From: Streptomyces kaniharaensis
Lineage (GTDB): Bacteria; Actinomycetota; Actinomycetes; Streptomycetales; Streptomycetaceae
Direction of reading: 5' to 3'
Length of the DNA stretch: 64,000 bases
NCBI RefSeq assembly: GCF_009569385.1
Contig: NZ_WBOF01000001.1
Location: forward strand, 2,180,001-2,244,000
The notes beneath the pieces are model-generated. The model did not search any database. It worked only from the letters and a program-made list of their open reading frames with translations, and was not told where the DNA came from. The translations under genes were made by a program, and so were the position numbers. Positions within the stretch are counted from its first letter, which is position 1; every line of letters begins with the position of its first letter. Of the stretch, positions 9,306 to 17,697 are shown piece by piece.

Positions 9306-10952
9306 ATGAACATCAACCGGGCCGCCCGCCCACGGGTCCTGCTGACCGCCCTGGCGGCAGGCACCCTCCTGCTCACCTCCGCCTGCAACGACAACGCCGC
9401 ACCGGCCCAGGACAAGGCCACCGGTACCTCCTCGGCGTCCGCCGCCCCGGCCACCACCCCGGCCGCCACCCCGAAGCCGACCGGTGAGGCCGACCCGGCG
9501 CTCAAGCCGTTCTACGGCCAGCAGATCGCCTGGGCCGGCTGCCCGGCCGACCCGAAGGCCGAGCAGGCCAAGATCGACATATCCGGCATGCAGTGCGGCA
9601 AGCTGCACGTTCCGCTGGACTACGCCAACCCCGCCACCGACGCGCTCGACATAGCGCTGATCAAGCTTCCGGCCGCCAAGCCGGACCAGAAGATCGGCTC
9701 GCTGATGGTCAACCCGGGCGGCCCGGGCGAGTCCGGCATCGAGATGGTCGAGTTCGGCGCGAAGGAGTTCGCCGGCCCCCTGCACGACCGCTTCGACGTC
9801 ATCGGTTTCGACCCCCGCGGCACCGGCGCCAGCTCGCCGATCGTCTGCTACGACGACAAGCAGCGGGACGCCCTCGACCAGATCGACGAACCGCTCGACC
9901 CCGCCGCCCGCAAGACGGAGCACGTCAAGAACGCCACCGACCACGCCGCCGCCTGCCAGGCCAAGGCCGGCAAGCTGCTGCCCTTCGTCGGCACCCGCAA
10001 CACCGCCCGGGACATGGACGTGCTGCGCGCCGCCACCGGCGACAAGAAGCTCAACTACCTCGGCATCTCCTACGGCACCTACCTCGGCGCGCTCTACGCC
10101 GAGGAGTTCCCGAAGAAGGCCGGGCGGCTCATCCTGGACGGCGCGGTCGACCCGGCCGCCGACAGCCTCGACGAGGGCACCAACCAGCGGATCGGCTTCG
10201 AGAAGTCCTTCGACCGCTTCGCCGCCGACTGCGTGAGCAACCACGCCGAGGAGTGCCCGCTCGGCAGCGACCCGGACAAGGCCGCCAAGAAGGCCGCCGA
10301 CTTCCTGGACGGCCTGCGCGACCACCCGCTGACCGTCAAGGACGGCCGCAAGCTCGGCAGCGACCTTGCCTGGACCGGCACCATCCGGATGCTCTACGGC
10401 GACGAGAAGACCGACTGGGGGTACCTGCGCAACGCGCTCGGCTGGGCGATGAAGCGCGACAAGGGCGACATGCTCCTGGCCTTCGCCGACGACTACAACG
10501 GCCGTGACAAGGACGGCCACTACAACGCCTCGCAGGAGGCCATGGGTGCGATCCGCTGCGCCGACATGTCGCGTCCGGCCCCGACGCCGGAGAAGGCCCA
10601 GCAGGTGGTGGCCAAGCTGCAGGCCGAGGCCCCGTTGATGTCCAAGGGCGTGTCGGTGGACGACTACACCGAGCCCGGCTGCGCCTACTGGCCGTTCAAG
10701 ACCCCGGAGAAGCCGCACACCATCCGGGCCGAGGGCGCCGACCCGATCCTGGTGGTCGGCTCCACCGGCGACCCGGCCACCCCGTACGCCGCCGCCGAGT
10801 CGCTCGCCAAGGGCTTCGCCAACGCCACCCTGCTCACCCGGGTGGGCGAGGGCCACGGCGCGTTCGGCAAGGGCAACACCTGCATCGACAAGGCCTACGA
10901 GGAGTACCTGACCGAGGGCAAGCTGCCGGCCCCGGGCACCCGCTGCAGCTGA
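9306..10952 (+). CDS. Alpha/beta hydrolase lipoprotein, tripeptidyl aminopeptidase (TAP)-like
   Basis: Secreted, membrane-anchored serine peptidase or esterase, 548 aa. The lipobox is LTSAC (Cys about residue 27), followed by a Ala/Thr/Pro linker. The hydrolase domain has the oxyanion region MVNPGGPGESG and the nucleophile elbow GISYGTYLG. The C-terminal TAP-like part holds the catalytic Asp (PILVVGSTGDPATPY) and His (GEGHGAFG). The C-terminal Cys residues resemble those of Streptomyces tripeptidyl aminopeptidases such as SlpD/SlpE. The role is probably release of tripeptides or peptide uptake at the cell surface. The gene is monocistronic. Confidence 0.93.
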   Translation: MNINRAARPRVLLTALAAGTLLLTSACNDNAAPAQDKATGTSSASAAPATTPAATPKPTGEADPALKPFYGQQIAWAGCPADPKAEQAKIDISGMQCGKLHVPLDYANPATDALDIALIKLPAAKPDQKIGSLMVNPGGPGESGIEMVEFGAKEFAGPLHDRFDVIGFDPRGTGASSPIVCYDDKQRDALDQIDEPLDPAARKTEHVKNATDHAAACQAKAGKLLPFVGTRNTARDMDVLRAATGDKKLNYLGISYGTYLGALYAEEFPKKAGRLILDGAVDPAADSLDEGTNQRIGFEKSFDRFAADCVSNHAEECPLGSDPDKAAKKAADFLDGLRDHPLTVKDGRKLGSDLAWTGTIRMLYGDEKTDWGYLRNALGWAMKRDKGDMLLAFADDYNGRDKDGHYNASQEAMGAIRCADMSRPAPTPEKAQQVVAKLQAEAPLMSKGVSVDDYTEPGCAYWPFKTPEKPHTIRAEGADPILVVGSTGDPATPYAAAESLAKGFANATLLTRVGEGHGAFGKGNTCIDKAYEEYLTEGKLPAPGTRCS

Positions 10953-11003
10953 GCCGGCGCCACGGCCGGAGCGCTGCACGAGGTGTTATCAGCAGATGAA
11001 GCC

Positions 11004-11111
11004 GGGGAGGGCGCTGACACGAAGGTGTCAACGTCACAACTTGATAGCTCGTTCGGATGAAATCCGCGTGCGCCCTCCCCAACTGATGACGGCTCAACTA
11101 CCGTTGAGCCG
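11004..11111 (+). promoter_or_regulatory. Candidate structured RNA leader (nested hairpins)
   Basis: An 11-bp perfect outer stem (GGGGAGGGCGC 11004-11014 with GCGCCCTCCCC 11070-11080) encloses two small hairpins: TGACAC-GAAG-GTGTCA (11015-11030) and CGGAT-GAA-ATCCG (11054-11066). A separate 9-bp hairpin with a TACC loop follows (11090-11111). A weak -10-like TATCAG at 10987-10992 would start the RNA at the 5' arm. The region lies between the lipoprotein gene and the OHCU-like gene, so a cis-regulatory leader is likely. I do not recognise it as a known riboswitch class; the strand is assumed from the downstream gene. Confidence 0.5.
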
Positions 11112-11190
11112 CTGCCCGGCCGGCGCTGGACGCTGCCCCACAGCCCCATACTTCACCTGCTCCACCACCACTTCACCGGCACCTTCCCGC

Positions 11191-11203
11191 CCTCCCGAGG
11201 AGG
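11191..11203 (+). promoter_or_regulatory. SD-sequestering hairpin before the CTG start at 11209
   Basis: CCTCC (11191-11195) pairs perfectly with GGAGG (11199-11203) over a three-base loop. It covers the GAGGAGG SD, whose last base is five nt before CTG 11209. The site could act as a translational switch. Confidence 0.5.
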
Positions 11204-11208
11204 ACCCG

Positions 11209-11754
11209 CTGGCCAGCGACATCCCGCCACAGCGGCTCGTACCCAGCTCCGAGCCGACCCTCCTCGGGCTGCACCGCTTCAACGAGGCCGACGCCGGCGC
11301 CGCCGAGGAGGCCTTACTGGCCTGCTGCGGCAGCCACCGATGGGCCCTGCGGCTCACCGCCCACCGGCCGTACCCCGACATAGAGTCCCTGCTGGCCGCC
11401 GCCAGCGAGGCCTCCTACGACCTCCGCCCGGCCGACCTCGCCGAGGCGCTGGCGGACGAGAGCTGGATGCCGCAGCCGCTGCTCGGCATGCGGGCCCCGG
11501 GCAGCCAGGCGGCGCACACCGCGCTGCGGGCGGCCCATGCCGCGTACGAGGCCAGGTTCGGCCACGTCTTCGTGGTCTGCCTGGAGGGCGTGGCGCCCGA
11601 GGAGATGCTCGACACCGTGCTCTCCTCGATCCGCACCCGGCTGGCCAACGACCCGGACGAGGAGCGGCTGATCGCGGCCGACGAGCTGCGGCGGATCGCA
11701 CTCACGCGCCTGGAGCACCTGGTCGCCACCCATTCGGAGGCCGGGGCGCACTGA
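11209..11754 (+). CDS. OHCU decarboxylase-like protein, apparent CTG start, TTA codon
   Basis: Resembles 2-oxo-4-hydroxy-4-carboxy-5-ureidoimidazoline decarboxylase, the last enzyme of urate to (S)-allantoin conversion (RFNEADAGAAEEALLACCGS, LTAHRPYPD, AHAAYEARFGHVFVVC). From CTG 11209 it is 181 aa, a normal length. The SD AGGAGG is five bases before CTG, and no ATG, GTG or TTG fits; the nearest in-frame ATG (11086) has no SD and adds 41 unlike residues. The HPDLAG-type catalytic His motif and the following Glu-rich SQEEQ motif of the true enzyme are not present (LLGMRAPGSQAAH instead), so activity is doubtful. An in-frame TTA at 11314 (codon 36) suggests dependence on the bldA tRNA. Confidence 0.75.
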   Translation: MASDIPPQRLVPSSEPTLLGLHRFNEADAGAAEEALLACCGSHRWALRLTAHRPYPDIESLLAAASEASYDLRPADLAEALADESWMPQPLLGMRAPGSQAAHTALRAAHAAYEARFGHVFVVCLEGVAPEEMLDTVLSSIRTRLANDPDEERLIAADELRRIALTRLEHLVATHSEAGAH

Positions 11755-12048
11755 ACCCCTCATCCGTACGGGTGGCCCGGCCCCGGGTGGCACGGACGCC
11801 CCGGCCGGGTGTCGGATCCGGACGAAGGACACCACCACAGCGCAGCAGAAACGTCACTCCGCGTGAGCACTGCGGGTTTGGTTCCCGTCCGGCTAGGCCA
11901 GTCGTGCCTGATTGATCACACCTGAGGCCCCCGGAGGCGGTTCCCGAGAAGGCGTCGATAGGATGCTCGCGGCCGGTGGACCGTACCCGGCCGGGCTGAC
12001 CGACACCGAAGCCGGCCGAGCCCCCAATCGCTTCCGGAGGGTTTTTCC
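11755..12048 (+). promoter_or_regulatory. Upstream region of sdhCDAB
   Basis: No gene is seen. TAGGAT in a GATAGGAT context (about 11959-11964) is a good -10 for the sdh operon and would give an mRNA leader of roughly 75 nt. An imperfect palindrome around TGATTGATCACA lies further upstream (about 11909-11920). I cannot name the regulator. Confidence 0.4.
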
Positions 12049-12429
12049 GTGCCGGCTGGAACGCTGTACCGCGGCCGGGAAGGCATGTGGAGCTGGGTGG
12101 CTCATCGAGTCACCGGCGTCCTCATCTTCTTCTTCCTGTTCGCCCACGTCCTGGACACCGCACTGGTGCGAGTGTCGCCGGAGTCCTACGACACCGTCAT
12201 CCAGACGTACAAGACTCCCCTCGTGAACCTGATGGAGTACGGCCTGGTGGCCGCCATCCTGTTCCACGCCCTCAACGGCCTGCGGGTCGTCGCCGTGGAC
12301 TTCTGGTCCAAGGGCCCGAAGTACCAGAAGCAGATGCTCTGGAGCGTGGTCGGAGTCTGGGTCGTCCTGATGGCCGGCTCCTTCTACGGGATCCTGCAGC
12401 ACACGCTCATCGAGTGGTTCGGGAAGTGA
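12049..12429 (+). CDS. sdhC: Succinate dehydrogenase cytochrome b556 subunit SdhC
   Basis: Membrane anchor of complex II, 126 aa with three hydrophobic spans. MWSWVAHRVTGVLIFFFLFAHVLDT holds the conserved SdhC-type Ser/Arg quinone-site region and a candidate heme-ligand His. The start is GTG 12049 with CGGAGGG seven bases upstream. It is the first gene of the sdhCDAB operon, eight bases before sdhD. It passes electrons from SdhB to menaquinone. Confidence 0.95.
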   Translation: MPAGTLYRGREGMWSWVAHRVTGVLIFFFLFAHVLDTALVRVSPESYDTVIQTYKTPLVNLMEYGLVAAILFHALNGLRVVAVDFWSKGPKYQKQMLWSVVGVWVVLMAGSFYGILQHTLIEWFGK

Positions 12430-12437
12430 GCTGACTG

Positions 12438-12929
12438 ATGTCCACGGAAATCTCCGACGCCCTGGTGGTCCCCTCCGCCCAGGCGCACACCGGCAAGGGC
12501 CTCGGCACCGGCAACCCGGCCGACGAGTTCGTCATCGAGCCGCCGCGCAAGCGGACCGCGAAGACCCCGCGCCGCACCCGCACCAACTTCGAGATGCTGG
12601 CCTGGCTCTTCATGCGCCTGTCCGGTGTCGTCCTGGTCGTGCTGATCCTCGGCCACCTGATCATCATGCTGATGCTCGACGGCGGCGTCTCCAAGATCGG
12701 CTTCGCCTTCGTGGCCGGCCGCTGGGCCTCGCCGTTCTGGCAGGTGTGGGACCTCCTGATGCTCTGGCTCGCCATGCTGCACGGCGCCAACGGCATGCGG
12801 CAGGTCATCAACGACTACGCCGAGAAGGACTCGACCCGGCTCTGGCTCAAGGGGCTCATGGGCACCGCCACGGTCTTCACCGTGCTGCTCGGGACCCTGG
12901 TGATCTTCACCTTCGACCCCAACATCTGA
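12438..12929 (+). CDS. sdhD: Succinate dehydrogenase hydrophobic membrane anchor SdhD
   Basis: Second membrane anchor of complex II, 163 aa. A polar N-terminal stretch of about 45 residues precedes three membrane spans (MRLSGVVLVVLILGHLIIM; LLMLWLAMLHGANGMR; VFTVLLGTLVIFTF). Conserved His in the first two spans could bind heme or quinone. The start is ATG 12438. It sits between sdhC and sdhA, with a 50-bp gap before sdhA that carries a weak GAGG-type SD. Confidence 0.93.
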   Translation: MSTEISDALVVPSAQAHTGKGLGTGNPADEFVIEPPRKRTAKTPRRTRTNFEMLAWLFMRLSGVVLVVLILGHLIIMLMLDGGVSKIGFAFVAGRWASPFWQVWDLLMLWLAMLHGANGMRQVINDYAEKDSTRLWLKGLMGTATVFTVLLGTLVIFTFDPNI

Positions 12930-12979
12930 GCCGCGAGCACCATCGACCATCGGCAGAGGCCAGAGGCGAGTTACCCCCC

Positions 12980-14722
12980 ATGCAGATTCACCAGTACGAC
13001 ACCGTCATCGTCGGCGCCGGCGGCGCCGGCATGCGTGCGGCCATCGAGTCGACGCAGCGCAGCCGCACCGCCGTCCTGACCAAGCTCTACCCCACCCGGT
13101 CCCACACCGGCGCGGCCCAGGGCGGCATGTGCGCCGCCCTCGCCAACGTCGAGGAGGACAACTGGGAGTGGCACACCTTCGACACGGTCAAGGGCGGTGA
13201 CTACCTGGTCGACCAGGACGCCGCCGAGATCATGTGCAAGGAGGCCATCGACGCCGTCCTCGACCTGGAGAAGATGGGTCTGCCCTTCTCCCGCACCGAG
13301 CAGGGCCGGATCGACCAGCGTCGCTTCGGCGGCCACTCCCGCAACCACGGCGAGGCCCCGGTCCGCCGGTCCTGCTACGCGGCCGACCGCACCGGCCACA
13401 TGATCCTCCAGACGCTGTTCCAGAACTGCGTCAAGCACGGCGTCGAGTTCTTCAACGAGTTCTACGTCCTCGACCTGCTGATCAACGAGGGCAAGACGGC
13501 CGGCGTCGTCGCCTACGAGCTGGCCACCGGCGAGATCCACGTCTTCAAGGCCAAGGCCGTCGTGTTCGCCTCCGGCGGCACCGGCAAGTTCTTCAAGGTC
13601 TCCTCCAACGCCCACACCCTCACCGGTGACGGCCAGGCCCTGGTCTACCGCCGCGGCCTGCCGCTGGAGGACATGGAGTTCTTCCAGTTCCACCCGACCG
13701 GCATCTGGCGCATGGGCATCCTGCTCACCGAGGGCGCCCGCGGCGAGGGCGGCATCCTGCGCAACAAGGACGGCGAGCGCTTCATGGAGCGCTACGCCCC
13801 CGTCATGAAGGACCTCGCGTCCCGTGACGTCTGCTCCCGCGCGATCTACACCGAGATCCGCGAAGGCCGCGGCTGCGGTCCGGACGGCGACCACGTCTAC
13901 CTGGACCTCACCCACCTGCCGCCGGAGCAGCTGGACGCCAAGCTCCCGGACATCACCGAGTTCGCCCGCACCTACCTCGGCATCGAGCCCTACACGGACC
14001 CGATCCCGATCCAGCCCACCGCGCACTACGCCATGGGCGGCATCCCGACCAACGTCGAGGGTGAGGTGCTGCGCAACAACACCGACATCGTCCCGGGCCT
14101 GTACGCGGCCGGCGAGGTCGCGTGCGTGTCCGTGCACGGCGCCAACCGCCTGGGCACCAACTCGCTGCTGGACATCAACGTGTTCGGCCGTCGCGCGGGC
14201 ATCGCCGCCGCCGACTACGCCAACGCGAACGACTTCGTCGAGCTCCCCGAGAACCCGGAGGAGAAGGTGCAGGCGCTGGTCGACGGCCTGCGCGAGTCCA
14301 CCGGCACCGAGTCCGTGGCGCAGATCCGCAAGGAGCTGCAGGAGACCATGGACACCAACGCCATGGTGTACCGCACCGGCGCCACCCTGAAGCAGGCGGT
14401 CGAGGACATCGCCGCGCTGAAGGAGCGCTACAAGAACGTCTCCATCCAGGACAAGGGCTTCCGGTACAACACGGACCTGCTGGAGGCCGTCGAGCTGGGC
14501 AACCTGCTCGACCTGGCCGAGGTGCTGGCCGTCTCCGCGCTCGCCCGCGAGGAGTCGCGCGGCGGTCACTACCGCGAGGACTTCCCGACCCGTGACGACG
14601 TGAAGTTCATGCAGCACACCATGGCGTACCAGGAGGTTGCCGACGACGGCACCACCTCCATCCGCCTCGACTACAAGCCGGTCGTCACGACCCGCTACCA
14701 GCCGATGGAGCGTAAGTACTGA
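12980..14722 (+). CDS. sdhA: Succinate dehydrogenase flavoprotein subunit SdhA
   Basis: FAD-bearing catalytic subunit of complex II, 580 aa. The dinucleotide-binding motif VGAGGAG is at residues 11-17, and the His that carries covalent FAD is in SHTGAAQGG (His42). Active-site segments are FHPTG, LTEGARGEGG and HGANRLGTNSLLD. The length is normal for the family. The start is ATG 12980; a longer reading frame upstream overlaps sdhD and is rejected. The last base of its TGA is the first of the sdhB ATG (TGATG), coupling the two. It oxidises succinate to fumarate in the TCA cycle. Confidence 0.98.
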   Translation: MQIHQYDTVIVGAGGAGMRAAIESTQRSRTAVLTKLYPTRSHTGAAQGGMCAALANVEEDNWEWHTFDTVKGGDYLVDQDAAEIMCKEAIDAVLDLEKMGLPFSRTEQGRIDQRRFGGHSRNHGEAPVRRSCYAADRTGHMILQTLFQNCVKHGVEFFNEFYVLDLLINEGKTAGVVAYELATGEIHVFKAKAVVFASGGTGKFFKVSSNAHTLTGDGQALVYRRGLPLEDMEFFQFHPTGIWRMGILLTEGARGEGGILRNKDGERFMERYAPVMKDLASRDVCSRAIYTEIREGRGCGPDGDHVYLDLTHLPPEQLDAKLPDITEFARTYLGIEPYTDPIPIQPTAHYAMGGIPTNVEGEVLRNNTDIVPGLYAAGEVACVSVHGANRLGTNSLLDINVFGRRAGIAAADYANANDFVELPENPEEKVQALVDGLRESTGTESVAQIRKELQETMDTNAMVYRTGATLKQAVEDIAALKERYKNVSIQDKGFRYNTDLLEAVELGNLLDLAEVLAVSALAREESRGGHYREDFPTRDDVKFMQHTMAYQEVADDGTTSIRLDYKPVVTTRYQPMERKY

Positions 14723-15492
14723 TGAGCACTCCGACCGTGGAGCACTCGGCCGCTCTGGACGCGGCCGAGAGCGGTGCCACCCAGCTGATCACCGTCACCT
14801 TCCGGATCCGCCGGTTCAACCCGGAGGAGCACCCGGACCCGGTGTGGGTGGACTACGAGCTGACGTTGGACCCGAAGGAGCGCGTCCTCGACGCGCTCAA
14901 CAAGATCAAGTGGGAGCAGGACGGCACCCTCACCTACCGCCGTTCCTGCGCCCACGGCATCTGCGGCTCCGACGCCATGCGGATCAACGGCCGCAACCGG
15001 CTGGCGTGCAAGACCCTGATCAAGGACGTCAACCCGGAGAAGCCGATCACGATCGAGGCCATAAAGGGCCTCACGGTCCTCAAGGACCTGGTCGTGGACA
15101 TGGACCCGTTCTTCCAGGCGTACAAGGACGTCATGCCGTTCCTCATCACCAAGGGGAACGAGCCGACCCGCGAGCGCCTGCAGTCCGCCGAGGACCGCGA
15201 GCGCTTCGACGACACCACCAAGTGCATCCTGTGCGCCGCGTGCACGTCGTCCTGCCCGGTCTTCTGGAACGACGGCCAGTACTTCGGCCCGGCCGCGATC
15301 GTCAACGCGCACCGCTTCATCTTCGACTCGCGCGACGAGGGCGGCGAGCAGCGCCTGGAGATCCTCAACGACCGTGAGGGCGTGTGGCGTTGCCGCACCA
15401 CCTTCAACTGCTCCGAGGCCTGCCCGCGTGGCATCGAGGTCACCAAGGCGATCCAGGAAGTGAAGCGGGCGCTGGTCACCCGCCGCTTCTGA
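14722..15492 (+). CDS. sdhB: Succinate dehydrogenase iron-sulfur subunit SdhB
   Basis: Electron-transfer subunit of complex II, 256 aa. The N-terminal plant-type 2Fe-2S site is CAHGICGSDA with a later Cys in RLACK; Asp replaces the third Cys, as in E. coli SdhB. The C-terminal part has two Cys clusters, CILCAACTSSCP and CSEACPRG, for the 4Fe-4S and 3Fe-4S centres. The start ATG overlaps the sdhA stop. It is the last gene of the operon and is followed 17 bases later by a strong bidirectional terminator. Confidence 0.98.
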   Translation: MSTPTVEHSAALDAAESGATQLITVTFRIRRFNPEEHPDPVWVDYELTLDPKERVLDALNKIKWEQDGTLTYRRSCAHGICGSDAMRINGRNRLACKTLIKDVNPEKPITIEAIKGLTVLKDLVVDMDPFFQAYKDVMPFLITKGNEPTRERLQSAEDRERFDDTTKCILCAACTSSCPVFWNDGQYFGPAAIVNAHRFIFDSRDEGGEQRLEILNDREGVWRCRTTFNCSEACPRGIEVTKAIQEVKRALVTRRF

Positions 15493-15508
15493 TCCCCGCC
15501 TGACGCAC

Positions 15509-15547
15509 CGAGGCCCCGTCCGATCGACCGATCGGGCGGGGCCTCGG
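15509..15547. terminator. Bidirectional terminator sdhB / FG-GAP gene
   Basis: An 18-bp stem (arms 15509-15526 and 15529-15546) with a two-base loop and one G-U pair lies between the convergent stops of sdhB and the FG-GAP gene. Confidence 0.85.
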
Positions 15548-15553
15548 TTCATG

Positions 15554-17215
15554 TCACCGGAGGGCGCCGAGGTCGTTCCGGTCGCTCCAGCCGCTGTACG
15601 TCACGAGGTGCCGGTCGGCCGTGACGGCCCACAGGTCCGGTTTGCCGTCGCCGTCCGCGTCACCCGAGCTCCCGAGGGTCGGGTAGGCGTCCACGGTGAA
15701 GCCGCTCGCGACGACGTTCGCCTTCGGGTCGGCGAGGGCGGTGAAGTCGTAGGTGCCGTCGGCCTTCTTCGGGACCGGGTACGCGTGAAGGTCACCGGTG
15801 GCCCGCTCACGCGCCCAGAGGGCGAGGTTGCCGGCCGCGTCCGGGCCGGGGGCGACCAGGTCGTAGCCGTTCCAGTCGCCGGCGGTGGTGAGCTTGCGGA
15901 CCTTCTGCCAGCCGTAGGAGAAGTTCCCGCCCGAGTGCAGCCAGAGGTTGCCGCCCTCCAGGGTGATCAGCGACGGGTTCGAACCACCGCTCACCGGGCC
16001 GAACGCGACGAGCTGGTCCACCTTCGACCAGTCGCTCGCGTAGTCCGCCGGGCAGGTGGCCGGGGCGCCGGTCGAGTCCTGGCACGAGGTCGAGCGACGG
16101 GCGGTCGTCATGGAGCCCTGCAGGCCCCCGTAGTCGAAGTTCCGGTACAGGTTCAGCGCGCCGCCGCCGGGCTCGTGGATGAACAGGTCGTCAGACGACG
16201 GCGCGTGGTCACCCTGCTGCCAGCCGCGGTGGGCGATCTGCAGTGGTGTCCAACTTCGCTCCTGGTTCGGCGCGTAGCGGGCGGGGACGGTCCAGTTCGG
16301 CGTGGTGCCGGGCGCGTTGACGCTGATGTACTGCAGGTTGCCCTGGGCGTCCGGCAGCAGGATGTCGGCCGTCCCGTCGCCGTCCACGTCGCCGAGCGTG
16401 CTCGGCGGGTTGGGGTCGGAGGGAGCGTAGAAGGTGTACGAGGTCGACCAACTGGCGTTGCCCGCAGTGTCGATGGCCTGGACGTTGAGGATGTTGGTGC
16501 CCCAGTTCAGCGCCTTCAGCTGTACGGTCGCCGTGCCGTCGGGGCCGGCGGGGACGGTGTTCCACCCGGTGCAGCTGCCGTCGGACACGCCCAGCATCTG
16601 GAAGCTGTAGACGTAGCAGGCGACCTTGGAGGCCTCGCCTCCGGCGGGAGCCGCGTCGGCACCGGTGAAGGTGAAGGAGCCGACCTGGCCGGCGTACTTG
16701 GTCGCCTTGCCGCTCGCCGGGAACTCGGGCGAGCTCACCGTGACGCTCGGCCGGGTGGTGTCCAGCCGGAAGTGGCAGTCGGGTGCGGGGGCGGAGACGT
16801 GGTGGCCCTGAAGCGCTCGGACCTGCCAGGTGTAGCTGTGGCCGTCCACCAGGCCGGGGACGGTGATCCTCGCCCGCCCGGCGAAGTCCGCCGTGGTGAC
16901 GCCGCTGAACACGGCGGTGTCCGAGCCGGTCGTGCGGTCCCAGACAGCGAAACGGGCCGACAGCGCGCCGCTCGTGTCCGAGGCGACCGTCGCGTTGAGC
17001 ACCGGGCCGTCGCCGGTCTGGCCGATCCAGCCGGGCGTGGCGTCCTCGTCGCAGGCGTCGGTACGGACCCCGACGGACACCCGCGGCTGCGGGGACGCCG
17101 TCGTGCCGGTGACCCGCAGGCCGCCGTCGGCCGAGGCAGGCGGTGCGGCGAGAAGGCCTGCCGCCACGGCGATCGCGGCGGCACCGCCGAGCCGGCGGAC
17201 GTACGCGTGTCTCAT
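15554..17215 (-). CDS. Secreted FG-GAP/VCBS repeat protein
   Basis: Exported protein, 553 aa, of unknown function. A Sec signal peptide ends near residue 30 (LLAAPPASADG). Residues about 35-270 look like beta-sandwich modules (fibronectin/Ig-like segments such as GHSYTWQVRAL). The C-terminal half has FG-GAP type units with Ca-binding DVDGDGTAD and DADGDGKPD motifs plus DWNGYD, suggesting a beta-propeller. No catalytic residues are obvious, so binding or adhesion is more likely than catalysis. It sits alone between sdh and the conserved SCO4848/carboxypeptidase block, so it may be a lineage-specific insertion. Confidence 0.88.
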   Translation of the reverse strand: MRHAYVRRLGGAAAIAVAAGLLAAPPASADGGLRVTGTTASPQPRVSVGVRTDACDEDATPGWIGQTGDGPVLNATVASDTSGALSARFAVWDRTTGSDTAVFSGVTTADFAGRARITVPGLVDGHSYTWQVRALQGHHVSAPAPDCHFRLDTTRPSVTVSSPEFPASGKATKYAGQVGSFTFTGADAAPAGGEASKVACYVYSFQMLGVSDGSCTGWNTVPAGPDGTATVQLKALNWGTNILNVQAIDTAGNASWSTSYTFYAPSDPNPPSTLGDVDGDGTADILLPDAQGNLQYISVNAPGTTPNWTVPARYAPNQERSWTPLQIAHRGWQQGDHAPSSDDLFIHEPGGGALNLYRNFDYGGLQGSMTTARRSTSCQDSTGAPATCPADYASDWSKVDQLVAFGPVSGGSNPSLITLEGGNLWLHSGGNFSYGWQKVRKLTTAGDWNGYDLVAPGPDAAGNLALWARERATGDLHAYPVPKKADGTYDFTALADPKANVVASGFTVDAYPTLGSSGDADGDGKPDLWAVTADRHLVTYSGWSDRNDLGALR

Positions 17216-17299
17216 GAAGGAAACCCCACCCCTGGAATCGATATGTGACCGAACGGCGAGGATCCTGCCAGCGGGGACCGACAGCGGGCAATGGGGATT

Positions 17300-17557
17300 T
17301 CAGTCGGTCACCGGGGTGCGGCGGGTGGCTCGGAGGCCGCGGAGGCCGATGGTACCGACGGCGATGCCGAGGAGGAAGGAGGTGACGGCGAGGAGGAGGT
17401 GGATCCAGAAGAAGGCGGTCGGCTGGGAGTGGTCGCCGTTGGTGAAGGCCTGGCCGCCGGAGTCCTTCCACAGATTCTTTACGAACGTGGTCCAGATGAT
17501 GATCGACCAGACGCCGAAGGCGGTCAGGAACCAGGACGTACGGCGGCTGAGCTTCAT
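17300..17557 (-). CDS. Small membrane protein, SCO4848 family
   Basis: 85 aa protein with two membrane spans (WFLTAFGVWSIIIWTTFV; FFWIHLLLAVTSFLLGIAVG) and a basic C-terminal tail (LRATRRT). It matches my memory of the actinobacterial SCO4848-type membrane protein next to a D,D-carboxypeptidase. The start is ATG 17557, six bases after GAGG. It is divergent from the carboxypeptidase gene. The function is unknown. Confidence 0.85.
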   Translation of the reverse strand: MKLSRRTSWFLTAFGVWSIIIWTTFVKNLWKDSGGQAFTNGDHSQPTAFFWIHLLLAVTSFLLGIAVGTIGLRGLRATRRTPVTD

Positions 17558-17697
17558 TGGGGTCCTCGGCGGCGGTGTGGAGGCGGTGTGCTCCCCCAGT
17601 ATGCGGTGGCCGCCGATCGGCGTAGGGCGGGCCCCTCCTGCGGAGGAGCGGCCCGGTGTGGCGGACGGCGGGGGCGCGGAATGGGTACGGTCTGCTG

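Noticed and set aside
11004..11080. A 77-nt folded segment of tRNA size
   Set aside because: The outer stem is 11 bp, there is no TTCGA-type T-loop, no anticodon arm and no CCA-like end, so it is not a tRNA.
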